DNA from: Slackia sp.
GTDB lineage: Bacteria > Actinomycetota > Coriobacteriia > Coriobacteriales > Eggerthellaceae
Direction: 5' to 3'
NCBI GenBank assembly: GCA_030527325.1
Contig: JAUNBA010000003.1
Span: 1 to 64,000, forward strand
Length of the DNA: 64,000 nt
Made by a program: the position numbers and the translations under genes. Below the pieces are notes generated by a model. The model was given only the letters and a program-made list of their open reading frames with translations. It had not been told where the DNA came from and made no database searches. This document shows, piece after piece, positions 16,808-24,837 of the stretch. Numbering within the stretch: position 1 is the stretch's first letter; each line of letters starts with the position of its first letter.

Positions 16808-18739
16808 ATGGGCGCGAAGGAGTCGCGTAAGAGCGTGCGCTCGGTTCGACGGATGGTCGCGGACAGGTTTCGTACGCGTTTTCCCCATGCGCCGCGGTAT
16901 GCGACCGAGGTATTTTCCAGAAACGGCGGATTCACGACGGTCGGAACGGCGTGTGCCCTGCTTGCCGCATGCGGCTTGGTTTTCGCGGGCGCGTTCGCGT
17001 TGCGTTCGCAATCGCGCGCCGCAGGCGTGCAGGCGGTCGCCGATACTGCCGCGCTTGCCGCCCAAAACGAGGTGGCTGAATTCGTCATCGCGGCGCGCGT
17101 GGCCGACGCTTCCTTGCTTAGCATGTCGTTGACGGGGCTTTCGTTGGTGGGCGCGGGAACGGTGTGCTGTTGCGTTCCTCCTGCCGCGGCGGCGGGCAAG
17201 ACTATGATCGAGACGGGTCGCGCGCTCATCGCGAAGCGCGATGAGATGGCGAAGACGGCGACGCGCCTTTTATCGGGTCTGCAAGACGCTCTTCCTGCGG
17301 CGGCGGCTTTGCAGGCGCAGGGCGTGATATCGGAAAACGCGGACGCATTGCATGGGGCTGCGATAGGCCATGTCGAATTGGTCCCTCGAGAGGGCGAGCC
17401 GCTGGAATGCGCCCCCTCGAAGGCGTCGCAGGAGGCGGCGGATGCCGCTGCGAGCGCAAGCGATGAAATAGCGGCCGCAGCGCAGGAGGCGGCGCGGGCG
17501 CGCGAGGATGCCGATGCCGCTTTGCGCGAGGGATTCCTCCATGATTGCGGCAACGCTCCCGGGTATTGCATGTACGAGCGCGCCGACGTCCTCGCCTCTC
17601 TCCCTGCTTCGCAAAATCCGCTGTATCACAGTGCGGGCGCCTGGTCGTTCTCGGTCGCGTTGAAGCGTGCGCAGGCGTATTACCCTGCACGCGCGGCCGT
17701 CGAGTCTCCGCAGGATGCCAGCGTCGAAGAGCAGGCGCGAAGCGCCTTGCGCAAGCGCTTTTACGAATACGCCTCCCGCGAGGTGGCGAAGGGGTATGCG
17801 CACGACGACGGGAAGACGGCGCCCGATATATCGCTTCCGATGCTTCCGCGCAATACCGAGGAGATGAAGAAAACGACCCTGTATACCGACGCGTGCTTTC
17901 CCGTTGCAGGCGGCGTATTGCATGCCTGGGAGGGATGCCCCGGCGCATCTTCGGGCGCGAGCGGGACAGGGTCTTTGGCCGAGCAGGATGCGGGAGCGTA
18001 CGGGACATGTGCCGAGTGCGGGCTCGATGCCGTCGCCATGGGCAAAGTGGCGGCCGCATCGTCTTCCATAGAGAACGGGTTCGAATACCACTACCGCATC
18101 GTCGCCCAGGCGGCGCGCACCTATTGCGATGCCATGGCTCGCGCCCTTCCTGCCGAGGAGGGTGCCAAGGAGGCGTCCCAGGGCGTTTTCGACGGAATCG
18201 TCGCGGCGCTCGAAGAGGTCGGTTCGAGCCGAATCGAGGCGTTTCCGCCTGGCAGGTACGGTTCGCTCTGCGCCGTCGCTTTCGACGCCGAGGGCGAAGG
18301 CGATGTTTCGTTCGCGCGCACGCCGCAGCAGCTTGGGTCGTTCGCGTCGGTTTCGTCGGCCGTGCTTGCCGAAGATGCTCAAGAGGATGTCTTATCGTCT
18401 CTGCTCGATGGCGTGGTCGATCGCATCGGCCCGCCGCTTTCCGATGCGGGACCTGCGGTTCTCGGCGTGTGGTCTTCCATGGTGAAAGCGTATTCGTCGG
18501 GAGCGGAGGGGCTGTGCGAGGGACTGGAGGGATTGTTGTCGTCGGTGCCGCTGCTCGGATCGGACCGTTTGGGCTCGTGGGCGTCGGATACGTTGATGGA
18601 GATGATGGAAGCGGCTGGATTGGAACCTGCGGACGTCGATGCGCCGAAGCCGTTCATCGCGAACAGCGAGCATGTCGCCCGTCGTGGAGACGGCCCTGTG
18701 GCCGAGGCGGTGTGCGCGTTGAAAGGAAAGCTGCGATGA
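16808..18739 (+). CDS. TadG-like large pilus-associated protein
   Basis: A 643-aa protein with one N-terminal membrane helix (RNGGFTTVGTACALLAACGLVFAGAFAL) followed by VQAVADTAALAAQNEVAE, the hallmark of TadG-like proteins. The rest is a large, Ala-rich outside domain with a CxxC-containing insert (CPGA...CAECG, about residues 378-402) and no family that I recognise. GGAGGAAGGAGG precedes the ATG. Its stop overlaps the next ATG. Confidence 0.72.
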   Translation: MGAKESRKSVRSVRRMVADRFRTRFPHAPRYATEVFSRNGGFTTVGTACALLAACGLVFAGAFALRSQSRAAGVQAVADTAALAAQNEVAEFVIAARVADASLLSMSLTGLSLVGAGTVCCCVPPAAAAGKTMIETGRALIAKRDEMAKTATRLLSGLQDALPAAAALQAQGVISENADALHGAAIGHVELVPREGEPLECAPSKASQEAADAAASASDEIAAAAQEAARAREDADAALREGFLHDCGNAPGYCMYERADVLASLPASQNPLYHSAGAWSFSVALKRAQAYYPARAAVESPQDASVEEQARSALRKRFYEYASREVAKGYAHDDGKTAPDISLPMLPRNTEEMKKTTLYTDACFPVAGGVLHAWEGCPGASSGASGTGSLAEQDAGAYGTCAECGLDAVAMGKVAAASSSIENGFEYHYRIVAQAARTYCDAMARALPAEEGAKEASQGVFDGIVAALEEVGSSRIEAFPPGRYGSLCAVAFDAEGEGDVSFARTPQQLGSFASVSSAVLAEDAQEDVLSSLLDGVVDRIGPPLSDAGPAVLGVWSSMVKAYSSGAEGLCEGLEGLLSSVPLLGSDRLGSWASDTLMEMMEAAGLEPADVDAPKPFIANSEHVARRGDGPVAEAVCALKGKLR

Positions 18740-19218
18740 ATAATCGTCTCAAGCGGCATGCGCCGCGTGTCGGATGTGGCGCATGCCTGCGACGTTCCGA
18801 ATCGTCGCAATCGGGCCGTCGAGCACAGGCGGGTCAGATGACGGTCGAGCTCGCGGTTCTTCTGCCCGTCATCGCGGCGGTCGCCTTCATAGCGACGATG
18901 GGCATGACGTTCGCGGGTGAGTGCACGGCATTCGATATCGCCTTTCGCGAATCCGTGCGCCTTCAAGCCGATGACGGATGGGAGAGCGATTCGGCTCTGC
19001 AAGTCGAGACCGAACTCGCAGAGCGCCTCCCCTCGTTGCACGGGTCGGTGTCGGTTTCGTGTGAACGTGCAGGCGTCGGACATGCGCGCTACAAGGGCGT
19101 TTTGACATTCGAGCCGCCTTTCTTGCGTGGCGTGAGCGTCTTCGGCGTCGCCGTGCCCGCGTTGCGCCACGAGGTCGAATTCACAGTGAGTCCCTATAGG
19201 AAGGGAGTGTTGGTATGA
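18736..19218 (+). CDS. TadE-like pseudopilin
   Basis: A 160-aa protein with QAG|QMTVELAVLLPVIAAVAFIATM after a 33-aa leader containing CGAC. It starts in an ATGA overlap with the TadG-like gene and ends in an ATGA overlap with the next gene, so it belongs to the same tightly coupled operon. Confidence 0.8.
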   Translation: MNNRLKRHAPRVGCGACLRRSESSQSGRRAQAGQMTVELAVLLPVIAAVAFIATMGMTFAGECTAFDIAFRESVRLQADDGWESDSALQVETELAERLPSLHGSVSVSCERAGVGHARYKGVLTFEPPFLRGVSVFGVAVPALRHEVEFTVSPYRKGVLV

Positions 19219-19682
19219 GCGCGAATGTGTTGGAGGACAAGCCGCTTTTGCAATCCGTCTGCGAGTTGGATTCGAATTCTCCGTCATCTACGCCTGCTGG
19301 CGCAGACGCCTCGCCGCATGACAGATCGGTTTTATTGCGTCCCGTCGAACGCGGCGAGGCCGATCCGCCGCGCATGGTGGTGTTGTCGGGGGTTTGCGAG
19401 CGATTGAGAGGATTGAAGCGCCGCGATCTGATGGGCACGCGGGATTGCGTCGTGCTCGTGCCTTGCCGCGATGTGCACACATTCGGCATGGACGAGGCGA
19501 TCGATGTGGCCTTCGTCGATGCGAACGGATCGGTCGTGCGGGTGCATCGCGGCGTGGCCGCAGGGCGTCGTTTGCGTTGTCCTCTCGCCCGTATGGCAGT
19601 GGAGCGCTTTGCTCGGGAAGGGCGGTGGCTCGAGGTGGGGGACGGCATTTTCGCGGTTCCTCCCTCCGAAGGGCGGGATTGA
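19215..19682 (+). CDS. DUF192 family protein
   Basis: A 155-aa protein. The stretch VPCRDVHTFGMDEAIDVAFVDANG is the DUF192 core (compare the family's CxxxHTFGMRxxIDVxFLD). The function of the family is not known. Here it lacks a signal peptide and is translationally coupled to the TadE-like gene, so it may serve the pilus, but that is inference. Confidence 0.78.
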   Translation: MSANVLEDKPLLQSVCELDSNSPSSTPAGADASPHDRSVLLRPVERGEADPPRMVVLSGVCERLRGLKRRDLMGTRDCVVLVPCRDVHTFGMDEAIDVAFVDANGSVVRVHRGVAAGRRLRCPLARMAVERFAREGRWLEVGDGIFAVPPSEGRD

Positions 19683-19794
19683 GCCGCTGCACGCCCGGTC
19701 GCGGCGTCGGCGATCGAACGCTGTATGCGTGCGCGCCGCGTGAACTGCGCGGTTGTGCGATGCCGTTTATTCGAATGCGAAAGGAAAGAGGTCG

Positions 19795-20316
19795 ATGGCC
19801 ATGAAGGTATGTCCCGTATGCTCCGCTCGCTGCTTCGACGATATGTCGGTGTGCTACGGATGCTTGCATGATTTTTCGCGAGAGCCCGAAGAGTCGCCGG
19901 CTTGCGTGCTCGACTCTGCCGCGGTGCCGACATGCGGCGACCCATGTATCGAGGACGATGCCGCATCGATCGGCTTCGATGAGTCGATCGATCCCGATGA
20001 GCCGCCTGATCGTATGACGGTGCAGAAAGCGCCGTCGCGCGTGTCGGACGATCCGCCGTGGTTCGATCTGCCGTGCCCCTTCGCCGATGACGTGCGGGAG
20101 GATTCGCTCGATTCGAGGGAGTGCTCGAAGGCGGATTGTTCGTTCGAAGGACAAGGGCGTAGCGCTGCGCCTGAGTCGATGGCCATTCCCATGCTGACGG
20201 TCGTGCGGTCACCGCGCGCAAACGCGCGGGTTTCGTCTGATGTCGACGGAGGGCAGGCGTCGTTCGTCGTGCGCATTCCTGCGGGAACCAGGCTCGTCGT
20301 GCAGGCTGTGCCGTGA
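19795..20316 (+). CDS. Zinc-ribbon protein of unknown function
   Basis: A 173-aa protein beginning MAMKVCPVCSARCFDDMSVCYGC, a two-CxxC zinc ribbon, then an acidic disordered middle and a short C-terminal strand-rich piece (SFVVRIPAGTRLVVQAVP). AAGGAAAGAGG is upstream; 19801 is an alternative start. It is the last gene of the Tad cluster. I do not recognise a family beyond the ribbon; the tail resembles a small FHA/Ig-like strand pair only loosely. Confidence 0.65.
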   Translation: MAMKVCPVCSARCFDDMSVCYGCLHDFSREPEESPACVLDSAAVPTCGDPCIEDDAASIGFDESIDPDEPPDRMTVQKAPSRVSDDPPWFDLPCPFADDVREDSLDSRECSKADCSFEGQGRSAAPESMAIPMLTVVRSPRANARVSSDVDGGQASFVVRIPAGTRLVVQAVP

Positions 20317-20346
20317 TGCCTCTTTGCTGCCTGTGCTCCCCCATTA

Positions 20347-20364
20347 AAAGTTACCTTTGACTTT
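20347..20364 (+). promoter_or_regulatory. Candidate iron-regulator operator A (feoA)
   Basis: AAAGTTACCTTTGACTTT, with symmetric ends AAAGT/ACTTT, overlaps a -35-like TTGACT (20357-20362). Related sequences recur at 20396-20415 and, inverted, at 21154-21173. A DtxR-family regulator gene lies at the end of the cluster, so these are likely its sites. Confidence 0.5.
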
Positions 20365-20395
20365 CTTTTGCCGCATATACGTGATATGGTACCTG

Positions 20396-20415
20396 AAGTT
20401 ATCTTTGGGTTACTT
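20396..20415 (+). promoter_or_regulatory. Candidate iron-regulator operator B (feoA)
   Basis: AAGTTATCTTTGGGTTACTT shares AAGTTA-CTTTG with site A and has the same AAGT/ACTT symmetric ends. It lies 15-34 bases before the feoA start, directly upstream of its ribosome binding site. Confidence 0.45.
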
Positions 20416-20429
20416 GAAAGGCGGTTCGT

Positions 20430-20807
20430 ATGGGCATGGCTGTCGCGCTGCGTGGGATTTTCGACAGAGGTTCGCGTCGCGTGTGCGATTGCGATCGGAA
20501 TACGGGTCTTTCGCGGAACGACGAGTCTTTCGAGGATGCCGGTCGCGAGGTTGCCGCGCGCGATGGCGAGCGTGCGTCCTGCGGGCCATGCGCGCCGTTG
20601 ATGTGTCTCGACGAAGGTGCCGAAGGCGTTGTCGCTTCCGTGCGCGGCGCGGCCGAGATGCGCCGTCATCTGGAAACCCTCGGCTTTGTCGAAGGCGCTC
20701 GCATACGTATGGCAAACGTGGCGGCGGGCAGTCTGGTGGTCGAGGTGAAAGGCGCCAGGATCGCGCTCGACCAGCGCGCGGCGGCGAAAGTGTCGGTATA
20801 TAGGTAG
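20430..20807 (+). CDS. FeoA-domain protein with Cys-rich N-terminal extension
   Basis: A 125-aa protein. The C-terminal 75 residues form a FeoA (SH3-like) domain: EGVVASVRGAAEMRRHLETLGFVEGARIRM ... GSLVVEVKGARIALDQRAAAKVSV. The N-terminal 50 residues are unusual, with CDCD and CGPC...MC Cys pairs that could bind iron or zinc. FeoA is the cytosolic partner of FeoB. GAAAGG is 8 bases before the ATG. Confidence 0.85.
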   Translation: MGMAVALRGIFDRGSRRVCDCDRNTGLSRNDESFEDAGREVAARDGERASCGPCAPLMCLDEGAEGVVASVRGAAEMRRHLETLGFVEGARIRMANVAAGSLVVEVKGARIALDQRAAAKVSVYR

Positions 20808-20856
20808 GATCGATATGCGGCGCGCTTCGTGCGCCGCATGCGGCAAGGAGGAGAGC

Positions 20857-21108
20857 ATGGAGCAGGTCGAAAAACCGATGACGCTCAAAGACGTTCCTGT
20901 GGGAAAAAGCGCCGTCGTGCGCCGCCTTCGGGGCGAAGGGGCCGTGAAGCGCCACATCATGGATATGGGCATCACCAAAGGCGTCGATGTGTTCGTGCGC
21001 AAGGTGGCGCCTTTAGGCGATCCGATCGAGGTGACGGTGCGCGGCTACGAGCTTTCGCTTCGGAAAAGCGAAGCCGAAAGCGTTCTGGTCGACGCGTGCC
21101 ATCGATAG
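20857..21108 (+). CDS. feoA: FeoA family ferrous iron transport protein
   Basis: An 83-aa standard FeoA: TLKDVPVGKSAVVRRLRGEGAVKRHIMDMGITKGVDVFVRKVAPLGDPIEVTVRGYELSLRKSEA. AAGGAGGAG before the ATG at 20857 rules out the earlier start at 20815. It follows the first feoA by about 50 bases. Confidence 0.94.
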   Translation: MEQVEKPMTLKDVPVGKSAVVRRLRGEGAVKRHIMDMGITKGVDVFVRKVAPLGDPIEVTVRGYELSLRKSEAESVLVDACHR

Positions 21109-21118
21109 CGTTTCGGTC

Positions 21119-21143
21119 GAAACCGCGGAAGCGGTTCTTTTTT
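21119..21143 (+). terminator. Short terminator between feoA and feoB
   Basis: AACCGC/GCGGTT stem with a GGAA loop followed by CTTTTTT. Because an operator-like site follows, feoB may have its own regulated promoter. Confidence 0.6.
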
Positions 21144-21153
21144 CGTCGATGGG

Positions 21154-21173
21154 TTAGTCAAGGTAAACTTTAA
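21154..21173 (+). promoter_or_regulatory. Candidate iron-regulator operator C (feoB)
   Basis: TTAGTCAAGGTAAACTTTAA; its reverse complement contains AAAGTTTACCTTGACT, the same 16-base pattern as site A with one base shifted. It abuts the feoB ribosome binding site GAAAGGA. Confidence 0.5.
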
Positions 21174-21185
21174 GAAAGGACGATG

Positions 21186-23756
21186 ATGGCGATTCGCATT
21201 GCGCTTGCGGGCAATCCCAATTGCGGCAAGACGACCCTGTTCAATGGTTTGACGGGGTCGTCTCAGTACGTCGGCAATTGGCCCGGCGTCACGGTCGAGA
21301 AAAAAGAGGGCGCATACACGCGCGACGCAGAGGTGACGATTACCGACCTGCCGGGCATCTACTCGCTCTCTCCGTATTCCCCCGAAGAAATCGTGACGAG
21401 GGATTATCTGATAACGGAACGGCCCGATGTCGTGGTGAATATCGTCGATGCGACCAACCTCGAACGCAATCTTTATCTGACGACGCAGATTCTCGACCTG
21501 GGTCTTCCCGTGACAGTCGCCTTGAACATGGCCGACATCCTCGAGAAAAACGGCGACGCCATCGACCTCGACGGCCTCTCGAAAAAACTGGGCTGCCCCG
21601 TCGTCGCTATAAGCGCGCTGAAGGGGTCGGGCATCGACGAGCTGATGCGCGTTGCGATCGATGCCGCCGCCACGGGCGCCGCTCCGCATTCCTCGGTGCG
21701 TTTCGATGCCGCGGTCGAACGAGGCGTCGATCGGATCGAGCGTGCGTTGGCGGGGTCGGCTCCGCCTGCGTTGTCTCGTTGGTACGCCATCAAGATGCTC
21801 GAGGGGGAGCGACGCTCGATCGACGAGATTTCCGCGCCCGCCGCGGCTTCTTCGTGCGCCGACGAGGTGCGCGATGAGCTCGAATCCATGATGGACGACG
21901 ATGCAGAAAGCATCGTCACGTCCGAGCGCTACGACGCCATAGCCCATGTGGTCGCCGACACCGTCCGCCGCTCGAGCAAGGGCATGACGCTTACGCAGAA
22001 GATCGACCGCGTGGTCACGAACCGCTGGCTGGGCCTTCCCCTGTTCGCGCTGGTCATGACGCTCGTCTATTTCGTTTCCGTATCGACGGTCGGCACGGTG
22101 GCGACCGATTGGGCCAACGACGGCGTGTTCGGCGACGGATGGCTGTATACGGGCACCGAGGAGTTCAAGCAGGCCGAGGCCGATTATCAGGACGAGCAGG
22201 CGAAGCTCGAAGCGTATGTCACAGGGCTGTATGGCGCGGATTCCGCGGGCGTTGCAAGCGATCGCGCGCAGCAGGTGCTCGACGCGCTCGCGGTCGCGCC
22301 TCCCGAAGATGCCGCCGATGAGCAGGCGGCCGCCGATTACGCCGCGTCGCAGGAAATCGTCGCGGCATTCGACGCCGACGCGCGCGCCGCGGGATTCGTG
22401 GCATCGCACGAGGCCGCCGAGTCCGATGGGTCGACGGCTCAAGAAGACGTGACGTTCGCCGATTACGAGCACGCCAGGGCCGCCGCCGCGCCCGATCCTG
22501 CCGATTTCGGCCTCTATATCCCGGGTATTCCGACGTATATCGATGCATGGCTGACCTCCATCGGATGCGCCTCGTGGCTGCATTCGCTGATCGTCGACGG
22601 CATCGTGGCGGGCGTCGGCGCGGTCTTGGGCTTCATCCCGCAGATGATCGTGCTGTTTTTGATGCTGTCGTTTCTCGAGGCGTGCGGATACATGGCCCGC
22701 GTCGCTTTCATCATGGACCGCGTGTTCCGCAAATTCGGCCTTTCGGGCAAAAGCTTCATTCCCATGCTGATAGCGTCGGGTTGCGGCGTTCCCGCCATCA
22801 TGGCGACGAAGACCATCGAAAACGAACGCGACCGTCGCATGACGGTCATGACCGCCACGATGATTCCCTGCGGCGCGAAGCTTCCGATCATCGCTTTGGT
22901 GTTCGGCGCGCTTGCGGGCCAGACGACCGAAGGCGTATGGTGGGTGGCGCCGTTGTTCTACTTCCTGGGCGTGGCCGCCGTCGTGATCTCGGGCATCATG
23001 CTGCGTAAAACGCGGATGTTTGCAGGAGAGGCGACGCCGTTCATCATGGAGCTGCCGCAGTACCGCATGCCCGCCGCGCGCACGGTGCTCATGGCCGCCT
23101 TCGAGCGCGTCAAGGGCTTCGTCGTCAAGGCGGGAACCGTGATCTTCTTGGCGTCGATCGTCATCTGGGCCCTGTTGAACCTCGGGTTCCACGACGGGAC
23201 CTTCGGCCTGCTCGATACCGAGGCGCCGGGGTATCTCGACCAGAGCCTCATGGCGATGCTCGCGGGCGCGATCGCTCCGCTGTTCGCGCCGTTGGGCTTC
23301 GGCGACTGGCAGTCGGTCGCCACGTCCGTCACGGGGCTGGTCGCCAAAGAGAACGTGGTCTCGACGGTCGGCATCATCACGAGTCTGGGCGATGCGGGCG
23401 AGACCGACGCTTCCATGTGGCAGGCATTCTCCGCGATGTTCGCGGGAAGCGCGCCGGCGATCATGGCGTTTTGCGCGTTCAACTTGCTGTGCGCTCCGTG
23501 TTTCGCCGCTATCGGCACCATTCGCCGGCAGATGGCCTCGGCGAAATGGACGTGGTTCGCCATCGGGTACATGACGGCGTTCGCCTATGCGGTGGCGTTG
23601 GTGATCTATCAGTTCGGCACGTTGCTTGCAGGCGGCGGCTTCGGTCCGGGGACGATCGCGGCCTGTCTGGTGCTTGCGGCCTTGCTGTTCCAGCTCGTGC
23701 GCCCCATGCCCGATTTTTCCAAGAAATCGTCCGATGGAACTCGCGCGTCGGCGTAG
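21186..23756 (+). CDS. feoB: Ferrous iron transporter FeoB
   Basis: 856-aa Fe(II) transporter with a cytosolic GTPase domain (G1 GNPNCGKTTLF, about 8-18; DLPGIYSL; NMAD) and a polytopic membrane domain with the Gate motifs (SGCGVPAIMATKT, ENVVSTVG). Between the first and second membrane helices it carries an Ala/Asp/Glu-rich insert of about 130 residues (about 321-451) predicted outside the cell, making it longer than E. coli FeoB (773 aa). ATG 21186 is spaced better from GAAAGGA than ATG 21183. Confidence 0.96.
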   Translation: MAIRIALAGNPNCGKTTLFNGLTGSSQYVGNWPGVTVEKKEGAYTRDAEVTITDLPGIYSLSPYSPEEIVTRDYLITERPDVVVNIVDATNLERNLYLTTQILDLGLPVTVALNMADILEKNGDAIDLDGLSKKLGCPVVAISALKGSGIDELMRVAIDAAATGAAPHSSVRFDAAVERGVDRIERALAGSAPPALSRWYAIKMLEGERRSIDEISAPAAASSCADEVRDELESMMDDDAESIVTSERYDAIAHVVADTVRRSSKGMTLTQKIDRVVTNRWLGLPLFALVMTLVYFVSVSTVGTVATDWANDGVFGDGWLYTGTEEFKQAEADYQDEQAKLEAYVTGLYGADSAGVASDRAQQVLDALAVAPPEDAADEQAAADYAASQEIVAAFDADARAAGFVASHEAAESDGSTAQEDVTFADYEHARAAAAPDPADFGLYIPGIPTYIDAWLTSIGCASWLHSLIVDGIVAGVGAVLGFIPQMIVLFLMLSFLEACGYMARVAFIMDRVFRKFGLSGKSFIPMLIASGCGVPAIMATKTIENERDRRMTVMTATMIPCGAKLPIIALVFGALAGQTTEGVWWVAPLFYFLGVAAVVISGIMLRKTRMFAGEATPFIMELPQYRMPAARTVLMAAFERVKGFVVKAGTVIFLASIVIWALLNLGFHDGTFGLLDTEAPGYLDQSLMAMLAGAIAPLFAPLGFGDWQSVATSVTGLVAKENVVSTVGIITSLGDAGETDASMWQAFSAMFAGSAPAIMAFCAFNLLCAPCFAAIGTIRRQMASAKWTWFAIGYMTAFAYAVALVIYQFGTLLAGGGFGPGTIAACLVLAALLFQLVRPMPDFSKKSSDGTRASA

Positions 23757-23824
23757 GCGCGCCGACACGCACCGCCCGGTCGGGGCGCCCGCGCCGGTGC
23801 GGCGTGCGAAGAAAGGGGTTCGGT

Positions 23825-24034
23825 ATGAATGCTGCAACGATCGTCGTGCTTGCGGCGGTGATCGCGTGCGTCTGTCTCGCGATACGCTCGTTTCGAAAAA
23901 AAGGCATGTGCGGATGCAAGGAGGGATGCTCGGGCTGTTCGCATTCGTCGGGATGCCCGTCGTGCTCTGCTGCCGTCGATATGAGCGAGGCCGCCGCGCG
24001 CGCCGCAGAGCGGGAGATGCCGCCGCGCTCGTGA
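23825..24034 (+). CDS. FeoB-associated Cys-rich membrane protein
   Basis: A 69-aa protein with an N-terminal membrane helix and the Cys-rich segment MCGCKEGCSGCSHSSGCPSC, as in the FeoB-associated Cys-rich family (often beside feoB in Gram-positives). AAGAAAGGGG supports ATG 23825. It probably handles iron at the cytoplasmic face, but its action is unknown. Confidence 0.85.
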   Translation: MNAATIVVLAAVIACVCLAIRSFRKKGMCGCKEGCSGCSHSSGCPSCSAAVDMSEAAARAAEREMPPRS

Positions 24035-24050
24035 TCTTCGCCGTCCGCCG

Positions 24051-24082
24051 CGCCCGCCTGCGTTTTTCGACGCGGGCGGGCG
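24051..24082 (+). terminator. Hairpin between the two Cys-rich protein genes
   Basis: A 12-bp GC-rich stem (24051-24062 with 24071-24082, one wobble) with loop TTTTTCGA. A -10-like TATGGTAGGG (24089-24098) follows, so the next gene may be transcribed separately. Confidence 0.5.
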
Positions 24083-24117
24083 TTGTGGTATGGTAGGGGC
24101 GAAATGAGGTGCATCGC

Positions 24118-24312
24118 ATGAATATCGCCGCCTTGGGCATACTCGTTCTGGCTATCGTATCCGTCGCGCTCGTCATCGTCCGCATCGTGCGCAAGGGGAC
24201 CGACAGCGGCCTGCCGCGTTGTTCGACATGCTCGACGGGGTATACGGGATGCCCGTGCGATAGGCCTGCGACTCGCGCGCCCGATACCGACGAGGAGGAC
24301 GAAGATGCCTGA
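24118..24312 (+). CDS. Second FeoB-associated-like Cys-rich small membrane protein
   Basis: A 64-aa protein: membrane helix (about 4-24), then CSTCSTGYTGCPC and an acidic tail. It resembles the preceding protein in layout with fewer cysteines. TGAGGTG precedes the ATG at 24118, and its end overlaps the regulator gene by 8 bases. Confidence 0.75.
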   Translation: MNIAALGILVLAIVSVALVIVRIVRKGTDSGLPRCSTCSTGYTGCPCDRPATRAPDTDEEDEDA

Positions 24313-24739
24313 CCTTCGAACCGAGACCATGCTCGAATCGCGCTCCCACGAGGCGCTGAGCCATTCGCTCGAGGATTACCTCGAGGCCATCGCCGATCTG
24401 GCGGGCGAGCGCAATGAACCCGTGCGTGCGGTGGACGTCGCTTCCAAGCTGGGGGTTTCCAAGGCGTCGGTATCCAAGGCCGTGTCCAATCTCAAAGAAA
24501 AAGGCTATGTCGAGCAGCCGTATTACGGCGATATCACCATGACCGACGAAGGGTTCGCTTACGGCATGGATATCTGGATGCGCCACAATCTGCTGTTCCG
24601 CTTTCTGACCGAGAAGATCGGCATCGACGAGGAAACGGCCAACTACGAGGCCTGCCAGCTCGAGCACGGCATCAGCCGCGCGTCGTTTCGGCTTTGGAAG
24701 GCGTACTTCGCTTCGATCGGTATCGAGGCCCGTCGCTGA
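24305..24739 (+). CDS. DtxR/MntR-family metal-dependent regulator
   Basis: A 144-aa protein with a winged helix (SHSLEDYLEAIADL ... VRAVDVASKLGVSKASVSKAVSNLKEKGYVEQPYYG) and the start of the metal/dimerisation domain (LTEKIGIDEETANYEACQLEHGIS). It has metal-ligand-like residues (C, E, H) in EACQLEH. It lacks the SH3-like third domain, as in MntR. Co-location with feo genes makes an Fe(II)-dependent repressor of the operators at 20347, 20396 and 21154 likely. GAGGAGGACGAAG precedes the ATG. Confidence 0.92.
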   Translation: MPDLRTETMLESRSHEALSHSLEDYLEAIADLAGERNEPVRAVDVASKLGVSKASVSKAVSNLKEKGYVEQPYYGDITMTDEGFAYGMDIWMRHNLLFRFLTEKIGIDEETANYEACQLEHGISRASFRLWKAYFASIGIEARR

Positions 24740-24837
24740 TCGAAGCGTTGGTTCGGTCGAATCGGCCGAATTCGCCTGGGCGGCCCCTTTCTTTCCACTA
24801 TGATGAAGCGATGTCTGCGAAAAGAAAGGGGGAGCCG

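Noticed and set aside
21045-24194. A 1,049-codon minus-strand frame opposite feoB
   Set aside because: Shadow of FeoB, with His/Arg-rich translation and no motif.
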